From DASSOY01 sp035776675 (GTDB taxonomy: Bacteria; Bacillota; Bacilli; Bacillales; DASSOY01), in NCBI GenBank assembly GCA_035776675.1, contig DASTWO010000136.1, positions 1 through 10,951 of the forward strand: a stretch of DNA of 10,951 bases. The letters run 5' to 3'. Below the pieces are notes generated by a model that was not told the origin of the DNA, did no database searches, and saw nothing but the letters and a program-made list of their open reading frames with translations. The first letter of the stretch is position 1, and every line of letters starts with the position of its first letter. Position numbers and translations under genes: made by a program. Below, in pieces: positions 4,946 through 10,951 of the stretch.

Positions 4946-6748
4946 TTATTTATTTTTCGAACCGAAGTCATAGAAGAACTTCGCTGTGACCGAACCATCG
5001 GCATTTTTCGTAATGTCCGTTACGTGGATGCCGCTGTCGGCCGGAACCGGGCTGTATTCACGCCAGAAATAGTATGATCCGCTGTGTACCGGTCCTTGCG
5101 GAGTCAACGAATCTCCTGTCTTAAAGTAATCTCCGACATCACCGCGGTTCACCCCGTGTTCGAGATCATAATCCCCATCGGCCTGTACGACGGACAAGCC
5201 ATAATGAGTAATGCCCGCTGCGTTCTTCTGATTGTACTGGAAGCGTTTGTTCATCCAGTTTTCGACGTTGTTCGGACGTCCTGCCTGTCTCAGCACATTT
5301 TCATCTACATGCCAAACGACAAGGCCATGAGCATCTTCGCCCATTGCGTGCAGCCCTTTGTTGAAACCTTCCTGCTGCTGGTTCTCAATCAAGAAATACT
5401 CCGTGCCGTTTGATCCCGGTACAGCCATTTTCACAACGTCCGGGGCTTCGTTTACCGGTTGAAGGGTTATGGTCTTCATTCCATCTTCCGGTGTCACTTC
5501 AATCGGATCAAGCCAGCCGAGGAATATTTTCGAATAAGGGTCAAATGCCGTCGGCGAGTTACCCGAATATGCATTGCCGTTCGGGTACTGCATCCAGGAA
5601 CCGCCCGCCATCAAGCTAAAGTTCCCGTCTCCTTCTGAAGTATAATCCGTATCATACATATCAGGCAGTCCCAATGCATGTCCGAATTCGTGTGCAAACA
5701 CGCCGACATTTGCCGGATAAGGCCCGCTTGCAGCCTCATCGCTGTAAGTACCTGTTGAAGCATTATAACCGGCGATGTTTCCGCCAATTTCCGGCTCGAT
5801 CGTGTAATTATTGATCAGAACCCCATCAAATGTATGCTTTTTGATAAATTGATTTTGCCAAGTCGCCATTTCTTCATTACTTACCGTGCCATCTTCATTC
5901 GTATCCGGCGCATAGTAACCCGTTTCATACCAATCACCGAAATACATTGCGCTCAACAATCCCCATTTGTGGGACCAGATTTGGCGCGGATCCAAGCTCC
6001 ACTCGGCTCCCGAACCCTCATGGATGATAAAGATATTCGGAACTTGGCCGTTCACGGCATACTTTGAAAAGTCAACCTGATCGTCGGCAATTTTCAAAGC
6101 CTCTGTGATCATTTCGCCAACTCTCGCATAGCCGTTCACATTGCCATTTATAAAGCCGGTTTGATCCAAATAATAATCATGGCTTTTCGGCAAGGTAATC
6201 CAACCGACATCCGTCATATCATCATACTCTACCAGATGAACTTTCCCGTAACTTGATTCCTGATAAGCATTTTGCATAGTCCGGTCAGTCGGTGCTTTAA
6301 TCCCGTTGTAAGTCGCATATTGATCGAACATTTCCAGTTCATAAGGATTATATTCCTCACCGAAAATCAAATTTTGAAAATACTTGGCAGGAACAATTTT
6401 TTCAGGTGCCCCTTTTGGCACATCAGGGTATTGTACCAACAATACGAGCATTGGAATTTCCTCATCTGTCGGCTGATAGGTCATCCCTGTCTGGCCTGGC
6501 CTCTGAAACTTTTTCCCATGGGATTTCTTCATTATATTCGCCGGATCAAATTCCGCCGGATTCAACTGGTGTTCCTTTGCAAATTCTCTCATTTCCGGAG
6601 CCAATGGGACAGAATTTGGTAAACTCGGCCTTAGCTGCGAATCAGGCGATGCCGCAACAGCTTGTTCCCCGCTTGAGACGGCGCTGCCCATTCCGAAACT
6701 CCCCGCCAGCAGAAGCGCCAAGGATGCAGTGGATAATTTCTTTAACAT
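4946..6748 (-). CDS. Secreted M6-family metalloprotease (immune inhibitor A-like)
   Basis: This 600-residue protein begins with a Sec signal peptide: MLKK, a hydrophobic core LALLLAGSFGMG, and likely cleavage near AVAA (about residue 33). The zinc site is HEFGHALGLPD (H353, E354, H357, with D363), followed by a Met-turn SLMAGGSWM (M380), as in the M6 peptidases typified by immune inhibitor A. Those enzymes degrade host or environmental proteins outside the cell. An EF-hand-like loop, DTNEDGTVSNEE (282-293), has acidic or oxygen ligands at positions 1, 3, 5, 7, 9 and 12 and may bind calcium. At 600 residues it is shorter than classical InhA (about 800), so part of the C-terminal region may be absent. 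GGGAGGGG precedes ATG 6748. It is monocistronic with its own promoter and terminator. Confidence 0.92.
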   Translation of the reverse strand: MLKKLSTASLALLLAGSFGMGSAVSSGEQAVAASPDSQLRPSLPNSVPLAPEMREFAKEHQLNPAEFDPANIMKKSHGKKFQRPGQTGMTYQPTDEEIPMLVLLVQYPDVPKGAPEKIVPAKYFQNLIFGEEYNPYELEMFDQYATYNGIKAPTDRTMQNAYQESSYGKVHLVEYDDMTDVGWITLPKSHDYYLDQTGFINGNVNGYARVGEMITEALKIADDQVDFSKYAVNGQVPNIFIIHEGSGAEWSLDPRQIWSHKWGLLSAMYFGDWYETGYYAPDTNEDGTVSNEEMATWQNQFIKKHTFDGVLINNYTIEPEIGGNIAGYNASTGTYSDEAASGPYPANVGVFAHEFGHALGLPDMYDTDYTSEGDGNFSLMAGGSWMQYPNGNAYSGNSPTAFDPYSKIFLGWLDPIEVTPEDGMKTITLQPVNEAPDVVKMAVPGSNGTEYFLIENQQQEGFNKGLHAMGEDAHGLVVWHVDENVLRQAGRPNNVENWMNKRFQYNQKNAAGITHYGLSVVQADGDYDLEHGVNRGDVGDYFKTGDSLTPQGPVHSGSYYFWREYSPVPADSGIHVTDITKNADGSVTAKFFYDFGSKNK

Positions 6749-6785
6749 GTTTCCCCTCCCGATAGATTTGGTAGAAGCTATTACT

Positions 6786-6814
6786 ATTATACTAGTAGTC
6801 GGAATACTCTTAAA
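6786..6814 (-). promoter_or_regulatory. Candidate promoter of the M6 protease gene
   Basis: On the minus strand a perfect TATAAT (6786-6791) follows a weak TTTAAG (6809-6814) with a 17-base spacer, 38 bases before the start codon. The -10 box runs into TACTAGTA, part of an 11-base sequence, TTATACTAGTA (6787-6797, plus-strand reading), that also occurs in the marR promoter. Confidence 0.5.
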
Positions 6815-6971
6815 TCAGACGAAAGTCATGATATTTCGAGAGACGAAATGGTTCTTTTATCCCAGTAAAAGGAATCTAACGAAAGAAACAAGGCCCTTTG
6901 TCATATGAATTCACTCATATTGAATCATCTATCGTATCTGGGAGAACCTATATTCAAAGGAGGGCTGTCAA

Positions 6972-7115
6972 ATGCCATACAAAAATCGGAGTAACCCCGA
7001 TCAATACAAAGTCGAAAGCAAGCATAAGGCGAGAGAAACGGATGTGGAGGCTACTTATGAGTACACAAGCGGAAACCCCACTCCGGAAAGCCGGCGTGAG
7101 CACAAAAGAAAATGA
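6972..7115 (+). CDS. Small basic hydrophilic protein, 47 residues, unrecognised
   Basis: ATG 6972 follows AAAGGAGG by eight bases, one of the best ribosome binding sites in the window, and the frame runs to TGA at 7113-7115. The product starts MPYKNRSNPDQYKVESKHKA and ends ESRREHKRK. It is strongly hydrophilic and rich in Lys, Arg, Glu and Tyr, with no Cys, signal peptide or membrane segment. I do not recognise it; composition would fit a small cytosolic, nucleic-acid-binding or spore protein, but no family motif is seen. It is followed directly by a hairpin terminator and converges on the second MFS gene. It has no partner gene on its strand. A convincing promoter was not found in the 200 bases upstream. 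Confidence 0.7.
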   Translation: MPYKNRSNPDQYKVESKHKARETDVEATYEYTSGNPTPESRREHKRK

Positions 7116-7138
7116 CGGAGCTGCTTTGCGGCCCCGTC
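7114..7138. terminator. Bidirectional terminator between small gene and second MFS gene
   Basis: GACGGAGCTGC (7114-7124) pairs with GCGGCCCCGTC (7128-7138) around a TTT loop, with one A-C mismatch and one G-U pair. On the plus strand AAGTCTTTCT follows; on the minus strand ATTTTCTTTT follows, the better T tract. It overlaps the stop codon of the 47-codon gene and lies 9 bases past the MFS stop. Confidence 0.75.
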
Positions 7139-7147
7139 AAGTCTTTC

Positions 7148-8419
7148 TCATCCTGTTGCTTTTTCGACTAATCCATATTTTTGCGGGTCAATGTCATTCG
7201 CTTTCGGCATCCGGCGCAGATCAGGGACCAACAACCAAACCGTCGCAACCAATAGAATCCCAGATGCCGCGACACCAAATATGACGGCACTTCCAAAGAC
7301 AGTGCCTAATGCGCCGCCGACCAGCGAACCCAACGGCATAGCCGATGTGGAAATACTGACAATAACTGAAAAGGTCCGGGCCAACAATCTTTCGGGAACA
7401 ATCCGTTGCATCACAGCGGAAAACAGGACCTCCGTAGCCCCAATTGGGATCGTAGCCATTCCGAACAACACAATACTGACCACATTCCAGGGAACAAGAA
7501 CCGAACTGACCCACAAAACAGTACTCAAGGTAAAAGCAACCACTTCCATCTTCCCCATCGGAAACCTTTCCACGTAAGGCGATAACAGTGCGCCGATCAA
7601 AAACCCGGCCGATAACGCCGCCATCATGAACCCGTAATATTCAGCGCCGCCTCGCCAATCAGCATAAGCAGGCATAACAGCCATGGCCGCGCCAAAGGCG
7701 AAATTCGCGGCAACCGATCCGATAAAAAACTTCGCCACGATCGATCCCATCACAAATCGAAAGCCCTCTTTGAGATCAGTCATATATTTCGTAAACGCCC
7801 GCCGAACCGTCTTACTTTCTCCTTCTTTTTCAACCGGTTTCGCACTGCTTTTTGGAAGCTTAAGGGTCAAGAACAATAATGTAGCGGCAGCGAACGTAAC
7901 CGAGTCAATCAGAAACAAGGAAGCTGCGCCTATCAGAGCGACAAGAATGCCCGCCAAGCCATTGAATGCAAGATTGACACCCTGATATGCAAAGGAAAAA
8001 GCTGAATTCCCTTTCACCAGATCGTCCTTCCCCAGAATTCTCGGTAACGCCGCTGTTTGCGCCGGAAAGGCAAACTGCTCAATAGCAGCAATAATCGGCA
8101 TTGCCACAAGCACCACCGTAACGTTAAGCCAACCGAGATAGAAGAGGACCGGAATGGACAGCACGAGCAGAAATTCAAAGATCTGAGTGACAACAAGTGT
8201 GTTTCGCAGTGACCACCGATCCACCAAAGGCCCGGCAAGAAATTGAAGCGCGTTCGGAGCCATTGTCAAAAATCCGGCCAGCCCGGTGTAAAAGGCGGAA
8301 CCGCCCAATTCATAAACAAGCCACATTGCCGCCACGGCATAAAGGCTGTCCCCCGCGTTTGTAATCAAGCGCCCGAAGAACAAACGTACAAAATCAGCAT
8401 TCCTAAACAATGCAAACAT
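7148..8419 (-). CDS. MFS transporter of the EntS/MefA-like (MFS_3) branch
   Basis: This 423-residue protein has about 12 hydrophobic helices. The opening MFALFRNADFVRLFFGRLITNAGDSLY, with D24 in TM1, and the motif A-like loop GPLVDRWSLRNTL (63-75) match the branch of MFS exporters including enterobactin exporter EntS and macrolide pumps such as MefA. The likely role is export of a small molecule or drug; the substrate is unknown. A hydrophilic loop SSAKPVEKEGESKTV near the middle separates the two six-helix halves. I chose ATG 8419 because the family motif begins there; the frame is open for 42 further codons upstream, but those residues do not look like MFS sequence. The ribosome binding site (GTGGGTG) is weak. 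It is a single-gene unit unrelated in sequence to the marR-linked MFS gene. Confidence 0.9.
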   Translation of the reverse strand: MFALFRNADFVRLFFGRLITNAGDSLYAVAAMWLVYELGGSAFYTGLAGFLTMAPNALQFLAGPLVDRWSLRNTLVVTQIFEFLLVLSIPVLFYLGWLNVTVVLVAMPIIAAIEQFAFPAQTAALPRILGKDDLVKGNSAFSFAYQGVNLAFNGLAGILVALIGAASLFLIDSVTFAAATLLFLTLKLPKSSAKPVEKEGESKTVRRAFTKYMTDLKEGFRFVMGSIVAKFFIGSVAANFAFGAAMAVMPAYADWRGGAEYYGFMMAALSAGFLIGALLSPYVERFPMGKMEVVAFTLSTVLWVSSVLVPWNVVSIVLFGMATIPIGATEVLFSAVMQRIVPERLLARTFSVIVSISTSAMPLGSLVGGALGTVFGSAVIFGVAASGILLVATVWLLVPDLRRMPKANDIDPQKYGLVEKATG

Positions 8420-8536
8420 CAACCAACACCCACTTCTGTTAATTTCTACATTTATTATCGCCTTTTCCTGATTATCGGTGCACCTCCAATGGGAGGAAAT
8501 TCGTATCCGCCCCGAGACTGATTTCAGATAAAATAA
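8420..8536. other. Intergenic region upstream of the second MFS gene
   Basis: This region separates the MFS start from the terminator of the nitrilase gene. It contains a 5-bp hairpin CCTCC-AATG-GGAGG (8483-8496) and an AT-rich stretch with a possible -10 box (GATAAT on the minus strand) but no convincing -35 partner. I see no small gene in it. Confidence 0.5.
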
Positions 8537-8562
8537 AAATCCCACCTGTTACAGTGAGATTT
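8537..8562 (-). terminator. Rho-independent terminator of the PAP2-nitrilase unit
   Basis: On the minus strand AAATCTCAC and GTGGGATTT pair with one mismatch around an 8-base loop, followed by TTATTTTATC. It lies about 48 bases beyond the nitrilase stop codon. Confidence 0.8.
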
Positions 8563-8609
8563 CTACGGCGTCAACCGTTCGCCCCCGTCTATTGACCCAA
8601 ATGTAAACC

Positions 8610-9395
8610 TTAATACATTTCCGGAACTCGGCTCGCAAACACCGGAACTGCTTCACGAATCTCAGGAACCGAGCTCAGGTCAACCTGTGCCGTTATCGTC
8701 TCTTCCCGATCCTCGCTTCCTTTCGCCACAACTTCACCCCACGCATCGACAACCATCGAGGTCCCGCAAAACGAGGTCTCATTTGTGGTTCCAACTCGAT
8801 TACAAGAGACAACGGCCATCTGGTTTTCAATGGCTCTGGCGATTTGCAACGCCTGCCAGTGACCTTTCCTCGTGGACGGCCATTCCGCTACAACATAAAG
8901 CACCTGTGCTCCGTCCAGGGCCAATTTTCTTGCCAATTCCGGAAAACGCAAATCATAACAAATGATGATCCCCATTTTCATACCGTCCAGTTCAAAGGTC
9001 TCTGCCTTCGCCGCCCCGCCGCTGAGATATTGAGGTTCATCCAGCATGGGCACGAGGTGAATTTTATCATATTGGAAAACGAGTTTCCCTTCTCGATTAA
9101 CTACTAACGCTGTGTTATAAAACCGGCCCTTTTTCTTATTCGCAACAGACCCGCCAATGATATGAACACCGTGTTCCACCGCTAATTCCTTCAAAAATGA
9201 AGTGGTCGGTTCACCGTCCCGATCTGCCACACTCTCCATTTCCGACAAGGTATAAGCCGTCGTCCACATTTCCGGCAGGACAAGAATGTCCGGCTTTTCT
9301 TCTTTCACCGTACGAGCCGCCCATTGTGCCACTCGCTCTCGATTCAGTTTTGGTCGGCCTGCTTTCAAATCCATCTGGTAAACGGCAAGCTTCAT
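8610..9395 (-). CDS. Nitrilase-family carbon-nitrogen hydrolase (MtnU/omega-amidase-like)
   Basis: This 261-residue enzyme carries the full nitrilase-superfamily triad: E42 in LPEMW, K111 in YDKIHLVPM and C146 in IICYDLRFPE. Later blocks are CGTSMVVDAWGEVVA and an ending AVPVFASRVPEMY, close to the omega-amidase/MtnU group as I recall it (MtnU ends with a similar PVF-x-x-R-x-P-x-x-Y). Omega-amidases hydrolyse alpha-ketoglutaramate or alpha-ketosuccinamate, the by-products of glutamine or asparagine transamination, for instance in methionine salvage. No methionine salvage genes are in view, so the substrate remains inferred. ATG 9395 has GGAGGGAG just upstream. The gene begins 24 bases after the PAP2 gene and is very likely cotranscribed with it. 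A general amidase of this superfamily is the main alternative. Confidence 0.9.
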   Translation of the reverse strand: MKLAVYQMDLKAGRPKLNRERVAQWAARTVKEEKPDILVLPEMWTTAYTLSEMESVADRDGEPTTSFLKELAVEHGVHIIGGSVANKKKGRFYNTALVVNREGKLVFQYDKIHLVPMLDEPQYLSGGAAKAETFELDGMKMGIIICYDLRFPELARKLALDGAQVLYVVAEWPSTRKGHWQALQIARAIENQMAVVSCNRVGTTNETSFCGTSMVVDAWGEVVAKGSEDREETITAQVDLSSVPEIREAVPVFASRVPEMY

Positions 9396-9419
9396 CGTTC
9401 TCCCTCCGATCGATCATTA

Positions 9420-9947
9420 TTACATGGGAAAGTGTTTCTGGGTGCTCCACGGAGTTTTCCGTGTGGGTAAGAGCCCATAGATCCCTCCGGTTACCGCCAG
9501 GCCAATTACTGCTCCGGCCAGAACGTCACCCGGAAAATGAAAGCCTACGTACACTCTTGAAATAGCAATAATGCCTGCTGCAAGGAACGAAAGCCATCCC
9601 CATTTCCTCGAGGCCAGACATATCGCCATCGCCGCCGCAAATGCCATCATTGCCGTATCACTCGGAAAGGAAGCAGACATCTCTTTCTCTGCCAACAATT
9701 GTATATTGTCCATGGCCATGAAGGGATGCGGCCTTGAGTAAACAAGCTGAATCAACACGTCAAGGACCATGCCAACCACGATCCCGACAACTCCGGCAAA
9801 AGCCGCCTTGCGATCTTTTATAAATAATAGCAATACGGCCAGAATGCTGGCATAAACAGCGTACTTCGAGATCTGTGCCATAGCTGTGTCCAGCCAGGAA
9901 ATTTGCCCCGCCAAGTCATTGATTATCCTGAAAACTTCCGTATCCAT
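9420..9947 (-). CDS. PAP2 phosphatase, BcrC-like, with altered C2 motif
   Basis: This 175-residue integral membrane protein has about five helices and resembles BcrC-type undecaprenyl-diphosphate phosphatases, which recycle the cell-wall lipid carrier. Motif C1 is seen as LVYSRPHPF (R72, P73) and motif C3 as SRVYVGFHFPGD (S130, R131, H137 nucleophile, D141). Motif C2 reads SFPSDTAM (93-100), with Thr98 where PSDH or PSGH would supply the catalytic His. The bases encode ACG, two or more changes from a His codon. Activity may be reduced or the role changed. ATG 9947 is used because GGAGG lies seven bases upstream; the frame is open to 10052, but that extension is Lys-rich and has no ribosome binding site. 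It heads the operon with the nitrilase gene. Confidence 0.9.
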   Translation of the reverse strand: MDTEVFRIINDLAGQISWLDTAMAQISKYAVYASILAVLLLFIKDRKAAFAGVVGIVVGMVLDVLIQLVYSRPHPFMAMDNIQLLAEKEMSASFPSDTAMMAFAAAMAICLASRKWGWLSFLAAGIIAISRVYVGFHFPGDVLAGAVIGLAVTGGIYGLLPTRKTPWSTQKHFPM

Positions 9948-10038
9948 CTCTTTTCCTCCGTTCATCCCTTTACTAAACTTATTCCGCATCAGTGCAGGGT
10001 TTTCCTTCTTTTTTTTTGAAAACGGAGGCGTTGGCTTC

Positions 10039-10067
10039 ATTTTAAGAGTCATTTCCTATCCACGCAA
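10039..10067 (-). promoter_or_regulatory. Candidate promoter of the PAP2-nitrilase operon
   Basis: On the minus strand TTGCGT (10062-10067) and TAAAAT (10039-10044) are 17 bases apart; the -10 box matches at five of six positions, the -35 box at three. It would give a leader of about 85 bases before ATG 9947. Confidence 0.4.
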
Positions 10068-10119
10068 GAAATCTAGAATTCCGCAGGATGGCACCTGCCT
10101 GTCCACACAATCACGAAAG

Positions 10120-10128
10120 TGATATAAT
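10120..10128 (+). promoter_or_regulatory. Extended -10 promoter of the asparaginase gene
   Basis: TGATATAAT (10120-10128) is a perfect extended -10 element (TG, one base, TATAAT). The -35 region, TGTCCA at 10100-10105 with a 17-base spacer minus one, is poor, as is common for extended -10 promoters. Transcription would start near 10135. Confidence 0.65.
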
Positions 10129-10133
10129 TTGGT

Positions 10134-10148
10134 TTGAAAACGTTAACA
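10134..10148 (+). promoter_or_regulatory. Catabolite-responsive element (cre) at the transcription start
   Basis: TTGAAAACGTTAACA matches every fixed position of the Bacillus cre consensus WTGNAANCGNWNNCW. It covers the predicted start of transcription and lies between the -10 box and the ribosome binding site, a position from which CcpA normally represses. This predicts glucose repression of the asparaginase gene. Confidence 0.6.
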
Positions 10149-10160
10149 GGGAGCGATCAC

Positions 10161-10951
10161 ATGAATACAACCAAAAAAGCAGTCAATGTTTACCGAGGAC
10201 CCTATGTAGAGAGTACCCACGACGTCCACGTTGCCGTCGTCAACCATAGAGGAGAATTGTTATTCGGATATGGAGACCTTGAAAGACTCACTTTTGCGCG
10301 TTCATCGATGAAACCATTTCAGGCCGTACCCCTGGTTGAAACCGGAGCGGCGGAGCACTTTGACTTTAATAAAAAAGATCTGGCTCTGGCATGCGCATCC
10401 CATAGTGGTGAGGAATTCCACCGGTCCGGCGTACACGCCATTCTTGGGCGCATCGATTTACCGGAAAATGCCTTGCAATGCGGGTCACATGTTCCGCAAG
10501 ACCGTGAGGGCTATGAGAAACATATTCGCGAAGGCGGCGAATTGACCCCGGTCTTCAGCAACTGTTCAGGAAAACATTCCGGCATGTTGGCGACAGCTGT
10601 TCATATGAAAGAGGAAACGGACAGTTACCGGGAAATCGAACATCCCGTCCAACAGCGAATTCTCGATACCATTGCCGACATTTGCGACTACCCGAAAGAA
10701 GAGATTGCCATTAGCGTTGATGGTTGCGGCGTTCCGGTTCATCGACTGCCGCTGGCCAAAACAGCTTACGGCTATGCAAGGTTAGCTCAACCAGAAGGAA
10801 GCGGCCATGAAGAGGCGTTGACGAAAATCCGCGATGCGATGATGGCTCATCCGGAGATGGTGGGCGGTACCAACCGCTTCGACACTGATGTCATGAAAGC
10901 ATTCGAAGGCAAACTTGTTGCCAAAGGCGGTGCGGAAGGCGTTCAGTGCAT
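10161..10951 (+). CDS. Asparaginase II, Rhizobium AV type (3' partial)
   Basis: The frame is open from ATG 10161 to the window edge, 263 codons without a stop, so the C-terminus lies outside. Conserved blocks are RSSMKPFQ (47-54), ASHSGE (79-84), FSNCSGKHSGML (132-143) and SVDGCGVP (185-192). As I recall the Rhizobium etli asparaginase ReAV, its key residues are Ser48, Lys51, Cys135, Lys138 and Cys189; all five occur here at the same numbers, so an active enzyme is likely. This family, unrelated to E. coli-type asparaginases, hydrolyses L-asparagine to aspartate and ammonia, probably in the cytosol since there is no signal peptide. AGGGAG sits seven bases before the start. The promoter has a cre box, pointing to use of asparagine as carbon and nitrogen source under catabolite control. 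Confidence 0.93.
   Translation, partial: MNTTKKAVNVYRGPYVESTHDVHVAVVNHRGELLFGYGDLERLTFARSSMKPFQAVPLVETGAAEHFDFNKKDLALACASHSGEEFHRSGVHAILGRIDLPENALQCGSHVPQDREGYEKHIREGGELTPVFSNCSGKHSGMLATAVHMKEETDSYREIEHPVQQRILDTIADICDYPKEEIAISVDGCGVPVHRLPLAKTAYGYARLAQPEGSGHEEALTKIRDAMMAHPEMVGGTNRFDTDVMKAFEGKLVAKGGAEGVQC

Noticed and set aside
6272..6765. Two overlapping plus-strand frames opposite the protease N-terminus
   Set aside because: Both are shadows of the signal peptide and prodomain coding region, without ribosome binding sites.
6898..7284. Plus-strand open frame of 128 codons across the small gene and the end of the second MFS gene
   Set aside because: It runs out of frame through the 47-codon gene with the good ribosome binding site, and into antisense of the MFS gene.
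7191..7577. Plus-strand 128-codon frame opposite the second MFS gene
   Set aside because: Antisense shadow of a clear membrane protein gene; low-complexity Thr/Asn/Pro composition and no start signals.
8483..8496. Hairpin CCTCC-AATG-GGAGG upstream of the second MFS gene, suggestive of a masked ribosome binding site
   Set aside because: It is more than 60 bases from the MFS start, and no ORF follows the GGAGG on either strand.
9948..10052. N-terminal extension of the PAP2 protein by 35 residues
   Set aside because: Lys-rich and unlike the family, no ribosome binding site, and it overlaps the likely promoter; ATG 9947 has GGAGG at good spacing.
10083..10098. Small hairpin GCAGG-ATGGCA-CCTGC before the asparaginase promoter
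   Set aside because: Five-base stem with no T tract; lies upstream of both divergent start sites, so it is neither terminator nor attenuator.

Overview
The window looks like chromosomal DNA of a Gram-positive Bacillota, most likely a Bacillales member. The evidence is strong AGGAGG-type ribosome binding sites, compact sigma-A-like promoters, a perfect match to the Bacillus cre (CcpA) consensus, an immune-inhibitor-A type M6 secreted protease, a BcrC-type PAP2 phosphatase and a MarR/MFS efflux operon. I cannot name a genus. No rRNA, tRNA, CRISPR array, insertion sequence or phage gene is visible.

Left part (1-2430): the window opens inside the 3' end of an amidase-signature enzyme. Facing it is a two-gene minus-strand module: an MNT-type minimal nucleotidyltransferase overlapping a HI0074/HepT-like HEPN-fold partner. 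Next, on the plus strand, is a two-domain thiosulfate sulfurtransferase (rhodanese, CRIGERS loop) whose stop codon sits against a 125-residue protein I do not recognise. A 15-bp perfect hairpin ends this unit and also the facing universal stress protein gene.

Middle part (2433-7150): after the UspA-type gene comes a plus-strand efflux operon. Its promoter carries two short palindromes. It encodes a MarR regulator that seems to lack an ordinary start codon, then an 11-codon leader ORF joined by ATGA to a 12-TM MFS transporter. Facing it is a 600-residue secreted M6 metalloprotease with a signal peptide, HEFGH zinc site and an EF-hand-like loop. A 47-codon gene (6972-7115) with a perfect ribosome binding site follows.

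Right part (7148-10951): a second MFS transporter (EntS/MefA-like branch), then a PAP2-nitrilase unit, all on the minus strand. The PAP2 protein is BcrC-like but has Thr where the catalytic His of motif C2 is expected. The nitrilase-family enzyme resembles MtnU/omega-amidase. The last gene, plus strand and cut by the window edge, is an asparaginase II (Rhizobium AV-type) with an extended -10 promoter and a cre box at its transcription start, suggesting carbon catabolite repression.

No single large new system stands out. The most interesting signals are small: the MarR start, the leader peptide, the PAP2 His-to-Thr change, the altered HEPN motif, the 47-residue gene and the unrecognised partner of the sulfurtransferase. 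All family calls come from reading translations by eye and from memory of the families; no search was run.
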